Shown here one piece after another: positions 45,104-54,263 of a stretch of DNA of 64,000 bases. Source of the stretch: Sphingomonas desiccabilis (GTDB lineage Bacteria; Pseudomonadota; Alphaproteobacteria; Sphingomonadales; Sphingomonadaceae); NCBI RefSeq assembly GCF_004135605.1, contig NZ_SDPT01000001.1:434001-498000 (forward strand). Direction: 5' to 3'. The notes under the pieces are model-generated. The model worked only from the letters and a program-made list of their open reading frames with translations, was not told where the DNA came from and did not search any database. Both the position numbers and the translations under genes were made by a program. Position 1 is the stretch's first letter. The number at the start of each line of letters is the position of its first letter.

Positions 45104-45616
45104 TTATTCCGCGGCCGCGTCCTTGGGCTTGCGGCCACGGCGCTTCGGGGCGGCAGGCGCTTCCGCCGCTGCGGCGTCGTCGCCGCCGCTGCGCGGCTTG
45201 CGGCCGAGGCCGATGCGCTTGGCCATGTCGCGACGGCTCTGCGAATAATTCTCCGCGACCATCGGATAGTCGGACTTCAGGTTGTAGCGCTCGCGATACT
45301 GCTCCGGCGTCAGGCCGTGGCCTGCCAGATGGCGGCGCAGCGTCTTGTACGGCTTGCCGTCGATCATCGAAATGATGTGATCCTTCGACGCGAGCGACTT
45401 CCGCACCGAGACGGCCGGCGTGTAATCTTCCGCCGGAGTCGTCTCCGCCGGCTCCGAAGATGCGCCGCCGCTCAGCCCGACAACGGTTGCGTGCATCGTC
45501 TGGAGGAAAGTCGGCACATCTTCGGCCGACACGCGATTGTTCGCATTATTGAGCCAGGCGATGGTGAGCTCGGTTGCGAGTTCCACCGCGTTCAATTCGG
45601 AAACGTCTTCGGCCAT
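45104..45616 (-). CDS. MucR/Ros-family transcriptional regulator lacking zinc cysteines
   Basis: The 170-residue protein has the MucR core: VSVRKSLASKDHIISMIDGKPYKTLRRHL, then GLTPEQYRERYNL, DYPMVAENYSQSRRDMAK. MucR-type proteins are global silencers of exopolysaccharide, motility and cell-cycle genes. The histidines of the zinc finger remain (RRHLAGH) but no cysteine occurs in the protein, so zinc coordination is non-classical or absent. A lysine/arginine/alanine-rich tail follows. ATG 45616 has GGAGGAAT seven bases upstream. Confidence 0.92.
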   Translation of the reverse strand: MAEDVSELNAVELATELTIAWLNNANNRVSAEDVPTFLQTMHATVVGLSGGASSEPAETTPAEDYTPAVSVRKSLASKDHIISMIDGKPYKTLRRHLAGHGLTPEQYRERYNLKSDYPMVAENYSQSRRDMAKRIGLGRKPRSGGDDAAAAEAPAAPKRRGRKPKDAAAE

Positions 45617-46001
45617 CTTGATTCCTCCGTTCATGGGCGCGCCCTTGGAACTTTCCGTGCAGCGCGTCAACTTTCCAGGGTGTTGCCAGCCACACCCTCG
45701 GGCTTCGGAGCCAAAGTGCCGGGGCAGCATCGCGTACGGGCTGAACCAGTCTAAGCTACTCGCGTTCCATAGAAAGAGAGGATTTATTACCGATTAACAA
45801 TGCCGATCGTCGCATTTCTCCGAACCGGTAAGTTGCGCAGCGGTCGAAAGGCGGACGGCGAAGCATCCGCGAAGCAATTCCGCTCCCCGGCGAAGTCGCG
45901 GCCTACCCTTGTCCTGGCATCGCTGTTTGGTCGAAGCGTAGCAGATCCGATGACGGCAAGACATCGTGGGCGTTGCGGATGTGATACGAAAAAGCTCCGG
46001 A
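45617..46001. other. Intergenic region between mucR-like gene and Gfo/Idh gene (385 bases, no gene found)
   Basis: The half near 45617 holds the mucR-like ribosome-binding site and presumably promoter; GGAAAGTT occurs twice on the minus strand, 19 bases apart (about 45650-45680), a possible binding site. An AT-richer stretch sits at 45770-45800. A plus-strand reading frame at 45800-46120 overlaps the end of the oxidoreductase gene, shows arginine-rich shadow composition and no ribosome-binding site. I see no RNA gene. Confidence 0.5.
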
Positions 46002-47036
46002 TCAGCGGACGGAATATGGGATGCAGCGCCCTTCGCGTGCGGATTGGCGGGCGAGTTCGATCAATTCCAGGCCGGCGATCGCATCCCTCGGCTCGACGGG
46101 CGGAGAGCCGCCGCTGGTGATGGCGGCAGCGACCATTTCATAGAAGCGCGGCCATTCGCCGGCGGCACTGGGCACGCGACGCTCGCCAGCGTCTGCGTCC
46201 ACGAGCATGCCCCAGGCGGAGTCCGGCTCGATGCCATAGCCAAGGTCCGTTGGCCGGCCGCCGGCACGCAGCACCGCCTCCTGCGGATCGATGCCCTGTT
46301 TCACGAAGCTGCCGCGGGTGCCGTGCAGGGCGAAGCGGGGACGGGCGGCCGCGACCAGCGAGGCGGCGCCGACGATCACCCGGCGGCTGCCATAGTGGAG
46401 CGCCAGCTCGAAATAGTCGTCGACCTGCGCCTCCGCCCGTTGGATCGCGATGTCCGCGGATACCGCGCCGGGCAGGCCGAACAGGCGGATCGCCTGGTCG
46501 ATGAGGTGCGGGCCGAGGTCCGCCAGCAATCCTGCGCCAGCCCGTGGCGTCTCGCGCCAGCCCGGCTTGATGGCAGGGCGGAACCGGTCCCAGCGAAGCT
46601 CGGCGAGGTGCACGTCGCCAAGCCTGCCCTCGCGCAGCACCTGCTCGACGGTGCGGAAATCCGCATCCCAGCGCCGGTTGTGAAAGACGGTGAGCATCCG
46701 CCCGTGCCTCGCGGCCAGGGCCGCGAGGTCGCGCCCGTCCTGGACGGTGAGGGCAAGCGGCTTGTCCACCACCACATGCTTGCCGGCCTCCAGCGCGCCG
46801 CGGGCGAGCGGCACGTGGCTGTCGTTCGGGGTCGCCACCACCACCAGATCGATCGCCGGATCCGCGAGCAGGGCGTCCGCGGAGGGAAGGACCCGCGCCT
46901 CCGGATACAGCGCTGCCACTTCCTGCGCCCGCGACGTGACGACCGCGGCGAGACGGAGGGTGGGGGTGACGGCGATCAGCGGCGCGTGAAACGCCCGCCC
47001 GGCAAGCCCGAAACCGATCAGCCCGACGTTCAGCAT
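46002..47036 (-). CDS. Gfo/Idh/MocA-family oxidoreductase
   Basis: The 344-residue NAD(P)-dependent oxidoreductase begins MLNVGLIGFGLAGRAFHAPL, a Rossmann site. VVDKPLAL is the EKP-like block with the catalytic lysine, and NRRWDADF plus PHLIDQAIRLFG follow the family pattern of YvaA/YdgJ-type proteins. Typical reactions are oxidation of sugars or inositols; the substrate is unknown. It is divergent from ada. Confidence 0.88.
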   Translation of the reverse strand: MLNVGLIGFGLAGRAFHAPLIAVTPTLRLAAVVTSRAQEVAALYPEARVLPSADALLADPAIDLVVVATPNDSHVPLARGALEAGKHVVVDKPLALTVQDGRDLAALAARHGRMLTVFHNRRWDADFRTVEQVLREGRLGDVHLAELRWDRFRPAIKPGWRETPRAGAGLLADLGPHLIDQAIRLFGLPGAVSADIAIQRAEAQVDDYFELALHYGSRRVIVGAASLVAAARPRFALHGTRGSFVKQGIDPQEAVLRAGGRPTDLGYGIEPDSAWGMLVDADAGERRVPSAAGEWPRFYEMVAAAITSGGSPPVEPRDAIAGLELIELARQSAREGRCIPYSVR

Positions 47037-47163
47037 GGTGGATGTTCCTTTTCGCCGCGATGCGCGATGGCGCTCCCGGGCGGTGCCACTATCTTGGATT
47101 GAAGCGCAAGGAACGGAGTGTGTCGCGCCGCGATCTGGGGCAGGCGGGATGCAGGAGGTTGCG

Positions 47164-48228
47164 ATGACACAGCAACAAGTTGCGGAAGACCCGCGCTGGG
47201 CCCGCATCGTCGCCCGCGACGCGGCGGCGGACGGGCAGTTCTGGTACTCGGTGGCGACGACGGGCGTGTACTGCCGGCCATCCTGCCCCTCGCGCATCGC
47301 CAATCCTGCGAATGTGACGATCCACGCGACTCTCGCGGACGCCCGCCGGACCGGTGCGCGGGCCTGCCTGCGGTGCCGGCCGGATGCCGACCCCAGGCGC
47401 GCGGTCGGGCTCGACCAGATCGCAGCGGCGTGCCGCAGGATCGAGGCGGCGGAGACCCTGCCGACGCTGGAGGCGCTCGCCGCCGCAGCCGGTATGAGCC
47501 CGAGCTACTTCCAGCGCAGGTTCAAGGCGGCGACGGGCGTCACGCCGCGCGCCTATGCCGCGGAGCACCGCGCCGGGCGGGTGCGGGCGGCGCTGGAAGG
47601 GGGCGCGGCTGTGACCGAGGCGATCCACGCCGCCGGCTATGGTTCGAGCGGCCGCTTCTATGCCGAGGCGGAGGCGGTGCTGGGCATGAAGCCCGGCGTC
47701 TATCGGCAGGGTGGCGTGGCCGAGACCCTGCGCTTTGCGGTGACGCCGACGAGCCTGGGCCATCTGCTGGTCGCGGCGAGCGGAGTGGGGATCGCGGCGC
47801 TGCTGCTGGGCGACGATGCCGATGCGCTGGTGGCGGACCTCCGCCGTCGCTTCGCCCACGCGCGGCTGGAGCCGGGCGGCGACGATTTCGCCGCGATGGT
47901 GTCGCAGGTGGTGGCCTTCGTGGAAACCCCCGCCGCCACGCTCGACCTGCCGCTCGACATCCGGGGCACCGCCTTTCGCCGGCGGGTCTGGGAGGCGTTG
48001 CGGGCGATCCCGGCGGGCGCGACCGCGAGCTATGCGGAGATCGCGGAGCGGATCGGCGCACCCCAGGCGGTGCGCGCGGTCGCAGGTGCCTGTGCCGCCA
48101 ATGCGCATGCGCTGGCGATCCCATGCCATCGGGTGCTTCGCAGCGACGGCGCCCTGTCGGGCTATCGCTGGGGCACGGCCCGCAAGCGCGCGCTGCTCGA
48201 TCGGGAAGCCTCGGCGCGCGGAGATTGA
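47164..48228 (+). CDS. ada: Bifunctional DNA repair methyltransferase / transcriptional activator Ada
   Basis: The 354-residue protein has three parts: an Ada zinc domain with C37, C41, C68 and C71 (VYCRPSC, ACLRC), where the first cysteine accepts methyl groups from phosphotriesters; an AraC-type HTH domain (about 85-185; SPSYFQRRFKAATG); and a C-terminal O6-methylguanine methyltransferase with PCHRV (C321). Self-methylation turns Ada into an activator of alkylation repair genes. AGGAGG precedes ATG 47164. AlkB is encoded 2.1 kb away. Confidence 0.95.
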   Translation: MTQQQVAEDPRWARIVARDAAADGQFWYSVATTGVYCRPSCPSRIANPANVTIHATLADARRTGARACLRCRPDADPRRAVGLDQIAAACRRIEAAETLPTLEALAAAAGMSPSYFQRRFKAATGVTPRAYAAEHRAGRVRAALEGGAAVTEAIHAAGYGSSGRFYAEAEAVLGMKPGVYRQGGVAETLRFAVTPTSLGHLLVAASGVGIAALLLGDDADALVADLRRRFAHARLEPGGDDFAAMVSQVVAFVETPAATLDLPLDIRGTAFRRRVWEALRAIPAGATASYAEIAERIGAPQAVRAVAGACAANAHALAIPCHRVLRSDGALSGYRWGTARKRALLDREASARGD

Positions 48229-48281
48229 CCCGCCGGCGCTTCGGGACGAGGGGGTGCCGCACCCGAGGTGAGGAGAAGGCG

Positions 48282-48866
48282 GTGAAGCAGGTCGTGGTGG
48301 TGGTCGACACCCAGGCGGATTTCATGAACTCGGACGGGGCCCTGGCGGTCGCGGGTGCCGATGCCCTGGCGGCACCGATGGCCGAGTGGCTGTCCTCGCT
48401 CGCTCCGGAGAATACGGCTGCGGTGCTCTTCACCTTCGACACGCATGACGCCGATACCTATCCGGGCCTGCCCGAGGCGCAGCAGTTCCCGATCCACTGC
48501 GTGCGCGCGACGCCGGGCTGGCGCAATGTGCTCGATCCCCAAGCGGTCGATCCGGCGATCCCGACCTACCGGCTGGAAAAGGGCGTGTTCGCCATGTGGG
48601 AGGAGCCCGATCTTCGCGTCGAGCCGATCTGCGGTGGGGCGTCGGCGGACCGGGACGCCTTCTTCCGGACCCTGCGGGCACAGGGCGTGGACGACGCCGC
48701 GGTGATCGGGGTCGCGGCCGATTATTGCGTGCGATGGGCGATCGAGGGGCTGGTGGATCGCGGCTTTCGCGTGACCGTCCCGCAGGCGCTGACCCGCGGG
48801 ATCGCGCGCCCGATCGAACAGGTGCTGGCCGAGGACTTCGCCGGCCGAGCGGTTACCCTGCGCTGA
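48282..48866 (+). CDS. Nicotinamidase-like cysteine hydrolase (isochorismatase family)
   Basis: The 194-residue hydrolase has the Asp-Lys-Cys triad: D9 (VVVDTQADFM), K100 (LEKGVF) and C149 (ADYCVRWA). The segment TFDTHDADTYPGLPEAQQFPIHC matches the metal-binding loop of nicotinamidases, which deamidate nicotinamide to nicotinate. GTG start follows AGGAG by six bases. The gene begins 53 bases after ada. The family includes other amidases, so no symbol is given. Confidence 0.82.
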   Translation: MKQVVVVVDTQADFMNSDGALAVAGADALAAPMAEWLSSLAPENTAAVLFTFDTHDADTYPGLPEAQQFPIHCVRATPGWRNVLDPQAVDPAIPTYRLEKGVFAMWEEPDLRVEPICGGASADRDAFFRTLRAQGVDDAAVIGVAADYCVRWAIEGLVDRGFRVTVPQALTRGIARPIEQVLAEDFAGRAVTLR

Positions 48867-48886
48867 GCGCGAGTGTCCCGTTGTAG

Positions 48887-48963
48887 TGGCGCGCCCGGCT
48901 GGATTCGAACCAGCGGCCCCAAGCTTAGAAGGCTCGTGCTCTATCCAACTGAGCTACGGGCGC
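48887..48963 (-). tRNA. tRNA-Arg (anticodon UCU)
   Basis: The minus strand folds as a 77-nt tRNA: acceptor GCGCCCG/CGGGCGC with discriminator G and encoded CCA, D-arm GCTC...GAGC, anticodon loop CTTCTAA (anticodon TCT reads AGA/AGG), and T-arm with GGTTCGAATCC. All stems pair. The CCA is encoded at 48887-48889. Confidence 0.96.
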
Positions 48964-49045
48964 ACGCACATCGCCGTTAGCGCGCATTGCGCCGCAGCGG
49001 AACCATCCTCATAACCCTGCCACTCGGTCCTGCGAAAGAGGCAGC

Positions 49046-49768
49046 ATGACGCCGGCACCCGCGGACGCGCGCAGCGTGTCCGGTTTCCGCTTCTACGACT
49101 TCGCCATGGCAGCGTTCGTCGCCATCCTGTTGCTGTCCAACGTGATCGGCGCCGGCAAGGTCGCGACGATCGGCGGCGACGGGCCGCTTGGCGGCTTCGT
49201 CTTCGGCGCGGGGATCCTGTTCTTCCCGATCTCCTATGTGCTCGGCGACGTGCTGACCGAGGTCTATGGCTATGCGCGGGCGCGCCGGTGCGTGTGGGCG
49301 GGCTTTGCCGCGGTGCTGTTCATGGCGCTGATGGCCGCGGTGGTGGTGGCGCTGCCGCCGGCGCCCGGCTGGGAGGGGCAGGCGGCCTATGCGGCGGTGT
49401 TCGGGCAGGTGCCGCGGATCGTCTTCGCCTCGGTTGCGGCCTTTTGGGTCGGCGAGCTGGTCAACGCTTATGTGATGGCGCGCATGAAGCTCTTGACCCA
49501 GGGGCGGATGCTGTGGGCGCGTACCATCGGCTCGACGATCGTGGGGGAGGGGGCGGACAGCCTGATCTTCTACCCTGCCGCGTTCCTGGGCGTGTGGCCG
49601 ACGAGCCAAGTGCTGACGGTGATGGCGACCAACTGGGTACTCAAGGTCGGCTGGGAAGTGGTGCTGACGCCGGTCACCTACGCGGTGGTCAACCGATTGA
49701 AGCGCGCCGAGGGCGTCGACGTGTTCGACCGGGGCACGGACTTCTCGCCGTTCCGGCTGAAGGCGTAA
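49046..49768 (+). CDS. yhhQ: Queuosine precursor transporter YhhQ (VUT family)
   Basis: The 240-residue membrane protein has about six TM segments and the YhhQ signatures LLLSNVIGAGKV, ILFFPISYVLGDVLTEVYGY and GEGADSLIFYPAAFLG. YhhQ imports queuosine precursors (preQ0/preQ1). Q-synthesis genes are not in the window. The gene converges on purQ across the second palindrome family. Confidence 0.9.
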   Translation: MTPAPADARSVSGFRFYDFAMAAFVAILLLSNVIGAGKVATIGGDGPLGGFVFGAGILFFPISYVLGDVLTEVYGYARARRCVWAGFAAVLFMALMAAVVVALPPAPGWEGQAAYAAVFGQVPRIVFASVAAFWVGELVNAYVMARMKLLTQGRMLWARTIGSTIVGEGADSLIFYPAAFLGVWPTSQVLTVMATNWVLKVGWEVVLTPVTYAVVNRLKRAEGVDVFDRGTDFSPFRLKA

Positions 49769-49787
49769 GGGCGCCTCTCATCGCGTC

Positions 49788-49807
49788 ATGCTGACGGAGG
49801 TCAGCAT
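49788..49807 (+). repeat. Dispersed palindromic repeat, family 2, copy 2
   Basis: ATGCTGAC/GTCAGCAT, 8-bp stem, loop GGAG, preceded by TCGCGTC and followed by CCAGAC. It matches the minus strand at 30642-30661 almost base for base. A variant hairpin of the same type follows at 49854. Confidence 0.78.
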
Positions 49808-49853
49808 CCAGACACGTAACGCTTCGAGAGAGGCGCAACCGGTGCGGCAATGG

Positions 49854-49873
49854 ATCCTGAGTTTCGTCAGGAT
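49854..49873 (-). repeat. Dispersed palindromic repeat, family 2, variant copy
   Basis: ATCCTGA/TCAGGAT, 7-bp stem, six-base loop GTTTCG. Together with 49788 it makes a head-to-head pair 46 bases apart in the 132-base space between convergent yhhQ and purQ, a BIME-like arrangement that may stop transcription both ways. Confidence 0.65.
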
Positions 49874-49900
49874 GACGGTGGCGGTGTGGAGTGGCGCGCG

Positions 49901-50566
49901 TTAGGCCAGCGCTTCGACCAGCCCTTCGAACAGGCGGCGGCCATCGGTACCGCCGTGAGCTGCTTCGACCCGGCGCTCGGGGTGCGGCATCATGCCGAGC
50001 ACATTGCCCTGCGCGTTAAGCACGCCGGCGATATCGCGCGCCGAGCCGTTGATGACGCCCGCATAGCGGAACGCAACCTGGCCTTCGCCTTCCAGTCGAT
50101 CAAGCGTCTCGTCGTCGGCGAAATAATTGCCGTCATGGTGCGCGACCGGGATCGTCACCGTCTCGCCTTCGCTATAGCCGCGGGTGAAGCGCGAGGTGGC
50201 GTTGGCGACCGTGAGCGGCGCGTCGCGGCACACGAAGTTCAGCCGCGCGTTGCGCATCAGTGCGCCCGGCAGCAGCCCGGTTTCGGTCAGGATCTGGAAA
50301 CCGTTGCAGATGCCGAGCACCGGCAGGCCGCGGCCCGCCGCCTCTACGACGGCGCGCATCACCGGCGAGCGGGCAGCGATCGCGCCGGAGCGCAGGTAAT
50401 CGCCGTAGGAGAAGCCACCGGGAACCGCGACCAGGCCGATGCCGTCTGGCAGATCGGTGTCGCCGTGCCACACCATCGCCGGCGCCTGGCCGGTCACCTG
50501 TTCGAGCGCGACCGCGATGTCGCGATCGCAGTTCGAGCCGGGGAAGACGACGACCGCGGTCTTCAC
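49901..50566 (-). CDS. purQ: Phosphoribosylformylglycinamidine synthase subunit PurQ
   Basis: The 221-residue glutaminase subunit of FGAM synthase has C87 (GICNGFQIL), H195 and E197 (MPHPERR). A GTG start coupled to the purS stop (GTGA) gives [16 protein letters not shown], the usual N-terminus. It works with PurS and PurL in purine synthesis; purL is not in the window. Last gene of the purC-purS-purQ set. Confidence 0.96.
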   Translation of the reverse strand: MKTAVVVFPGSNCDRDIAVALEQVTGQAPAMVWHGDTDLPDGIGLVAVPGGFSYGDYLRSGAIAARSPVMRAVVEAAGRGLPVLGICNGFQILTETGLLPGALMRNARLNFVCRDAPLTVANATSRFTRGYSEGETVTIPVAHHDGNYFADDETLDRLEGEGQVAFRYAGVINGSARDIAGVLNAQGNVLGMMPHPERRVEAAHGGTDGRRLFEGLVEALA

Positions 50567-50805
50567 GCGACGCTGTCCTGGCGCTCGACGCGATAGTTCT
50601 CGATCACGGTATTGGCGAGCAGCTTGCGGCACATCTGGTCGATCGCCTCGTCGCTGGTGTCGTCGGCGACATCGAGCTCGATCAGCTTGCCGACGCGGGC
50701 GTCGGCGACGCCGTCGAAGCCGAGCGACCCCAGCGCGTGCTGGATGGCCTTGCCCTGCGGGTCGAGCACCCCGTTCTTGAGCGTCACGACGATGCGGAGT
50801 TTCAT
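50563..50805 (-). CDS. purS: Phosphoribosylformylglycinamidine synthase subunit PurS
   Basis: An 80-residue protein, [21 protein letters not shown] onward, with the typical ALGSLGF block and C-terminal [16 protein letters not shown]. PurS is the small structural link between PurQ and PurL. It overlaps purQ by 4 bases and lies 91 bases downstream of purC. Confidence 0.95.
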   Translation of the reverse strand: MKLRIVVTLKNGVLDPQGKAIQHALGSLGFDGVADARVGKLIELDVADDTSDEAIDQMCRKLLANTVIENYRVERQDSVA

Positions 50806-50896
50806 GGGACCTCGGGGGCAGTGCGTGGGTAGGGTGATGGCGGCGGCTATGGCCCCGGTGCGCTCGCCAGGCAAGCGCTGCCGGAGCCGGGAAGGC

Positions 50897-51676
50897 TTAG
50901 CGGCCGCGCTTCTTGCGATGGGTTTCCATGTCGAGCACGGCGGTGTCGCCACCCTCGGGCAGCAGGCCCAGCCGGCGGGCGACCTCCTGATAGGCCTCGA
51001 CCTCGCCGCCCAGGTCGCGGCGGAAGCGATCCTTGTCGAGCTTCTCGTTGGTGGCCATGTCCCACAGGCGGCAACCATCGGGGCTGATCTCGTCGGCCAG
51101 GATGATCCGGCTGAAGTCGTTTTCCCAGATCCGCCCGAACTCGAGCTTGAAGTCGACCAGGCGGATGCCGATGCCCGCGAACAGGCCGGCCAGGAAGTCG
51201 TTCACGCGAATCGCCATGTCGGCCATGTCGTGCAGTTCGTCCTGCGCGGCCCAGCCGAACGCCAGGATATGCTCGTCGGTGACCATCGGGTCGCCGAGCG
51301 CATCGTCCTTGTAGTAATATTCAACGATCGTGCGGGGCAGCTGCTGACCTTCCTCGATCCCCAGGCGCTTGGACAGCGAACCGGCGACGACGTTGCGCAC
51401 CACGACCTCGATCGGCACGATCTCGACCTGGCGGATCAGCTGCTCGCGCATGTTGAGGCGGCGGATGAAGTGGGTCGGCACGCCGATCTGGCCGAGCAGG
51501 GTGAAGACATGCTCGGAGATGCGGTTGTTGAGCACGCCCTTGCCGTTGATCGTGCCCTTTTTCTGGGCGTTGAACGCGGTCGCGTCGTCCTTGAAATACT
51601 GGATCAGCGTGCCGGGCTCGGGGCCCTCGTACAGGATCTTGGCCTTGCCCTCGTAGATCTGGCGGCGGCGAGCCAT
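50897..51676 (-). CDS. purC: Phosphoribosylaminoimidazole-succinocarboxamide synthase (SAICAR synthetase)
   Basis: The 259-residue enzyme joins CAIR and aspartate. [18 protein letters not shown] is the classic N-terminus with the ATP-binding strand; [36 protein letters not shown] and [13 protein letters not shown] complete the family blocks. A start at 51676 matches the length; the upstream in-frame opening would leave little room before parC. Confidence 0.96.
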   Translation of the reverse strand: MARRRQIYEGKAKILYEGPEPGTLIQYFKDDATAFNAQKKGTINGKGVLNNRISEHVFTLLGQIGVPTHFIRRLNMREQLIRQVEIVPIEVVVRNVVAGSLSKRLGIEEGQQLPRTIVEYYYKDDALGDPMVTDEHILAFGWAAQDELHDMADMAIRVNDFLAGLFAGIGIRLVDFKLEFGRIWENDFSRIILADEISPDGCRLWDMATNEKLDKDRFRRDLGGEVEAYQEVARRLGLLPEGGDTAVLDMETHRKKRGR

Positions 51677-51879
51677 GTGCGGAACCCTTCCAAAACGATC
51701 GGCCCCGGAAGCGCGCGCGCTTGCGTGCTGCCGGGGCGGGATGGCGGCGCCTATAGCGAAGAGGGCCGGCCCTCGCAATCAGGCGCGCGCAGGTTCGCCG
51801 GGCGGCCAGTGCCGGACAATGCGGGTCGTTACACGGAACGGTTGTGGAACAAGCCGGGTGCCTGCTATCCGCGGCAGCG

Positions 51880-54129
51880 ATGGCGACCGACTTCAAGGAC
51901 CCGTTCGACGCGATCGTCGATGCACCGTTCGACAGTGCCCTGTCCGAGCGCTACCTCGTCTATGCGCTTTCGACGATCACGGCACGCTCGTTGCCCGATC
52001 TGCGCGACGGGCTGAAGCCGGTGCACCGGCGCCTGTTGTGGGCGATGCGGCTGCTGCGGCTGGACCCGGCGGCGGGGTACAAGAAGTGCGCGCGCGTCGT
52101 CGGCGATGTCATCGGTAAATATCACCCGCACGGCGACCAGTCGGTGTACGACGCGATGGTGCGGTTGGCGCAGGACTTTGCGCTGCGCTACCCGCTGGTC
52201 GACGGGCAGGGGAACTTCGGCAACATCGACGGCGATAATGCCGCGGCCTATCGCTATACCGAGGCGCGGCTGACCCAGGTGGCGATCGACCTGATGGCAG
52301 GCCTCGACGAGGACGCGGTCGATTTCCGGCCCACCTACAACGGCGAGGAGCAGGAGCCGGAACTGTTCCCGGGCCTGTTCCCGAACCTGCTCGCCAACGG
52401 CGCCGCCGGCATCGCGGTGGGCATGGCCACCTCCATCCCGCCGCACAACGCCGCCGAGCTGTTCGACGCGGCCGCCATGCTGATCGACCAGCCGGAGGCG
52501 GACGACGCCACGGTGCTGGCGCATGTGAAGGGGCCGGACTTTCCGACCGGCGGCATCGTCGTCGATCCCCCCGCCGCCATTGCCGAGGCCTATGCGACGG
52601 GCCGCGGCGGCTTTCGCGTGCGCGCACGCTGGGACGTGGAGCGCGAGAAGGGCGGCGGCTTCCGCATCGTCGTGACCGAAGTCCCCTATGGCGTCGCGAA
52701 GGGCAAGCTGATCGAGCAGGTCGCGACCCTCATCAACGACAAGAAGCTGCCGATCCTGAGCGACATCCGCGACGAGTCGGATGCCGAGATCCGCATCGTG
52801 CTGGAGCCGCGCAGCCGCACGGTCGACCCTGCGACGCTGATGGACGGGCTGTTCCGGCTGACCGACCTCGAAACGCGCGTGCCGCTCAACCTCAACGTGC
52901 TGGACGCGACGCGCACGCCGCGGGTGATGAGCCTGCGCGAGGTGCTGAGGGCCTGGGTCGACCACCAGTTCGTGGTGCTGCGCCGCCGCTCCGAACACCG
53001 TTTGGCCAAGATCGCCGACCGGCTGGAACTGCTCGACGGCTATATCATCGCCTTCCTCAACCTGGACCGGGTGATCGAGATCATCCGCACCGAGGACGAG
53101 CCCAAGGCGGTGATGATGGCGGAGTTCGAGCTCACCGACCGCCAGGCCGAGGCGATCCTCAACATGCGGCTGCGTTCGCTGCGCCGGCTGGAGGAGATGG
53201 AGCTGCGGCGCGAGCGCGGCGAGCTGGAAAAGGAAAAGGCGGAGCTGACGCTGCTGCTCGGCTCCGAGGCGCGCCAGCGCACCCGGCTGAAGCGCGACAT
53301 GGCCAAGCTGCGCGACCGCTATGGGCCGGAGACCGCGCTCGGCAAGCGCCGCACCAGCGTCGAGGAAGCGGCACCTGCGCGCGAGATTCCGCTGGAGGCG
53401 ATGATCGAGCGCGAGCCGATCACCGTGGTGCTGTCGCGCCGCGGCTGGATCCGTGCGCTCAAGGGCCACAACGACCTGGCGGCGGCCGAAACGCTGAAGT
53501 TCAAGGAGGGCGACGGGCCACTCTACGCCTTCCACGCGCATACCACCGACAAGCTGCTGCTCGCGACCGATGCCGGCCGCTTCTACACGCTCGGCGCCGA
53601 CAAGCTGCCGGGCGGGCGCGGCTTCGGCGAGCCGGTTCGCGCGATGGTCGACGTCGACGGCGACGCGGAGATCGCGGCGCTGCTGCGTGCGGCACAGTCG
53701 GACCGGCTCCTGCTGGCGGCAAGCGACGGGCGCGGGTTCATCGTGCGGGTGGCGGACGTGATCGGGGAAACCCGGAAGGGCAAGCAGGTGATGACGCCGC
53801 GGTCCGGCGCGCGACTGCGCGTGGTGCGACCGATCGGAGCCGAGGACGATTATGTCGCGGCGATCGGCGACAACCGCAAGCTGGTCGTGTTTCCGCTGGC
53901 CGAGGTCGCGGAATTGGCGCGCGGGCAGGGGGTGCAGCTCCAGCGGTTCCGCGACGGCGGGCTGTCCGACGTGCGGACCTTGCGCTTCGCGGATGGGCTC
54001 AGCTGGACCATGGGCGGTGAAACCGGGCGGGTGCGGACCGAGGCCGACCTGAGCCCGTGGCGCGCCGCACGCGGTGCTGCCGGGCGAATGCCACCGACGG
54101 GCTTTCCACGCGACAATCGTTTCGGTTGA
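51880..54129 (+). CDS. parC: DNA topoisomerase IV subunit A (ParC)
   Basis: The 749-residue type IIA topoisomerase subunit decatenates chromosomes together with ParE. Catalytic tyrosine Y126 lies in YRYTEARLT; the quinolone-resistance segment is [12 protein letters not shown] (83-94). A C-terminal beta-pinwheel with degenerate repeats follows residue 500. GyrA-specific QRRGGKG is absent, supporting ParC. ATG 51880 was chosen; GTG 51844 would add 12 residues. Confidence 0.93.
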   Translation: MATDFKDPFDAIVDAPFDSALSERYLVYALSTITARSLPDLRDGLKPVHRRLLWAMRLLRLDPAAGYKKCARVVGDVIGKYHPHGDQSVYDAMVRLAQDFALRYPLVDGQGNFGNIDGDNAAAYRYTEARLTQVAIDLMAGLDEDAVDFRPTYNGEEQEPELFPGLFPNLLANGAAGIAVGMATSIPPHNAAELFDAAAMLIDQPEADDATVLAHVKGPDFPTGGIVVDPPAAIAEAYATGRGGFRVRARWDVEREKGGGFRIVVTEVPYGVAKGKLIEQVATLINDKKLPILSDIRDESDAEIRIVLEPRSRTVDPATLMDGLFRLTDLETRVPLNLNVLDATRTPRVMSLREVLRAWVDHQFVVLRRRSEHRLAKIADRLELLDGYIIAFLNLDRVIEIIRTEDEPKAVMMAEFELTDRQAEAILNMRLRSLRRLEEMELRRERGELEKEKAELTLLLGSEARQRTRLKRDMAKLRDRYGPETALGKRRTSVEEAAPAREIPLEAMIEREPITVVLSRRGWIRALKGHNDLAAAETLKFKEGDGPLYAFHAHTTDKLLLATDAGRFYTLGADKLPGGRGFGEPVRAMVDVDGDAEIAALLRAAQSDRLLLAASDGRGFIVRVADVIGETRKGKQVMTPRSGARLRVVRPIGAEDDYVAAIGDNRKLVVFPLAEVAELARGQGVQLQRFRDGGLSDVRTLRFADGLSWTMGGETGRVRTEADLSPWRAARGAAGRMPPTGFPRDNRFG

Positions 54130-54263
54130 TACGATTATTTGAAACGCAGCGTTAACGTACCTTAGCGTATCGCGAGCGGATGGTGCTGCTTTCGCAAGGG
54201 TGTTCTACCTCGGACGGGATCGCCGACAACCGGTGTTCGCCCGAGGAAAACGTTGACCGACCC

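Noticed and set aside
45800..46120. A 106-codon plus-strand frame in the gap after the mucR-like gene
   Set aside because: Arginine-rich composition, no ribosome-binding site, and it overlaps the end of the Gfo/Idh gene on the other strand.
48282..48866. Calling the cysteine hydrolase pncA outright
   Set aside because: The triad and metal loop fit nicotinamidase, but other amidases share them and nadE is not adjacent, so only a family call is made.
51880..52150. Quinolone-resistance substitutions in ParC (Q87 and D91 at the positions of E. coli S80 and E84)
   Set aside because: These residues resemble what I recall as the normal alphaproteobacterial state, so they are not evidence of acquired resistance.
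54180..54263. Longer N-terminus for the GGDEF-EAL protein
   Set aside because: The extra 28 codons have no ribosome-binding site and low-GC intergenic-like bases; the PAS-like region starts after 54264. It cannot be excluded.
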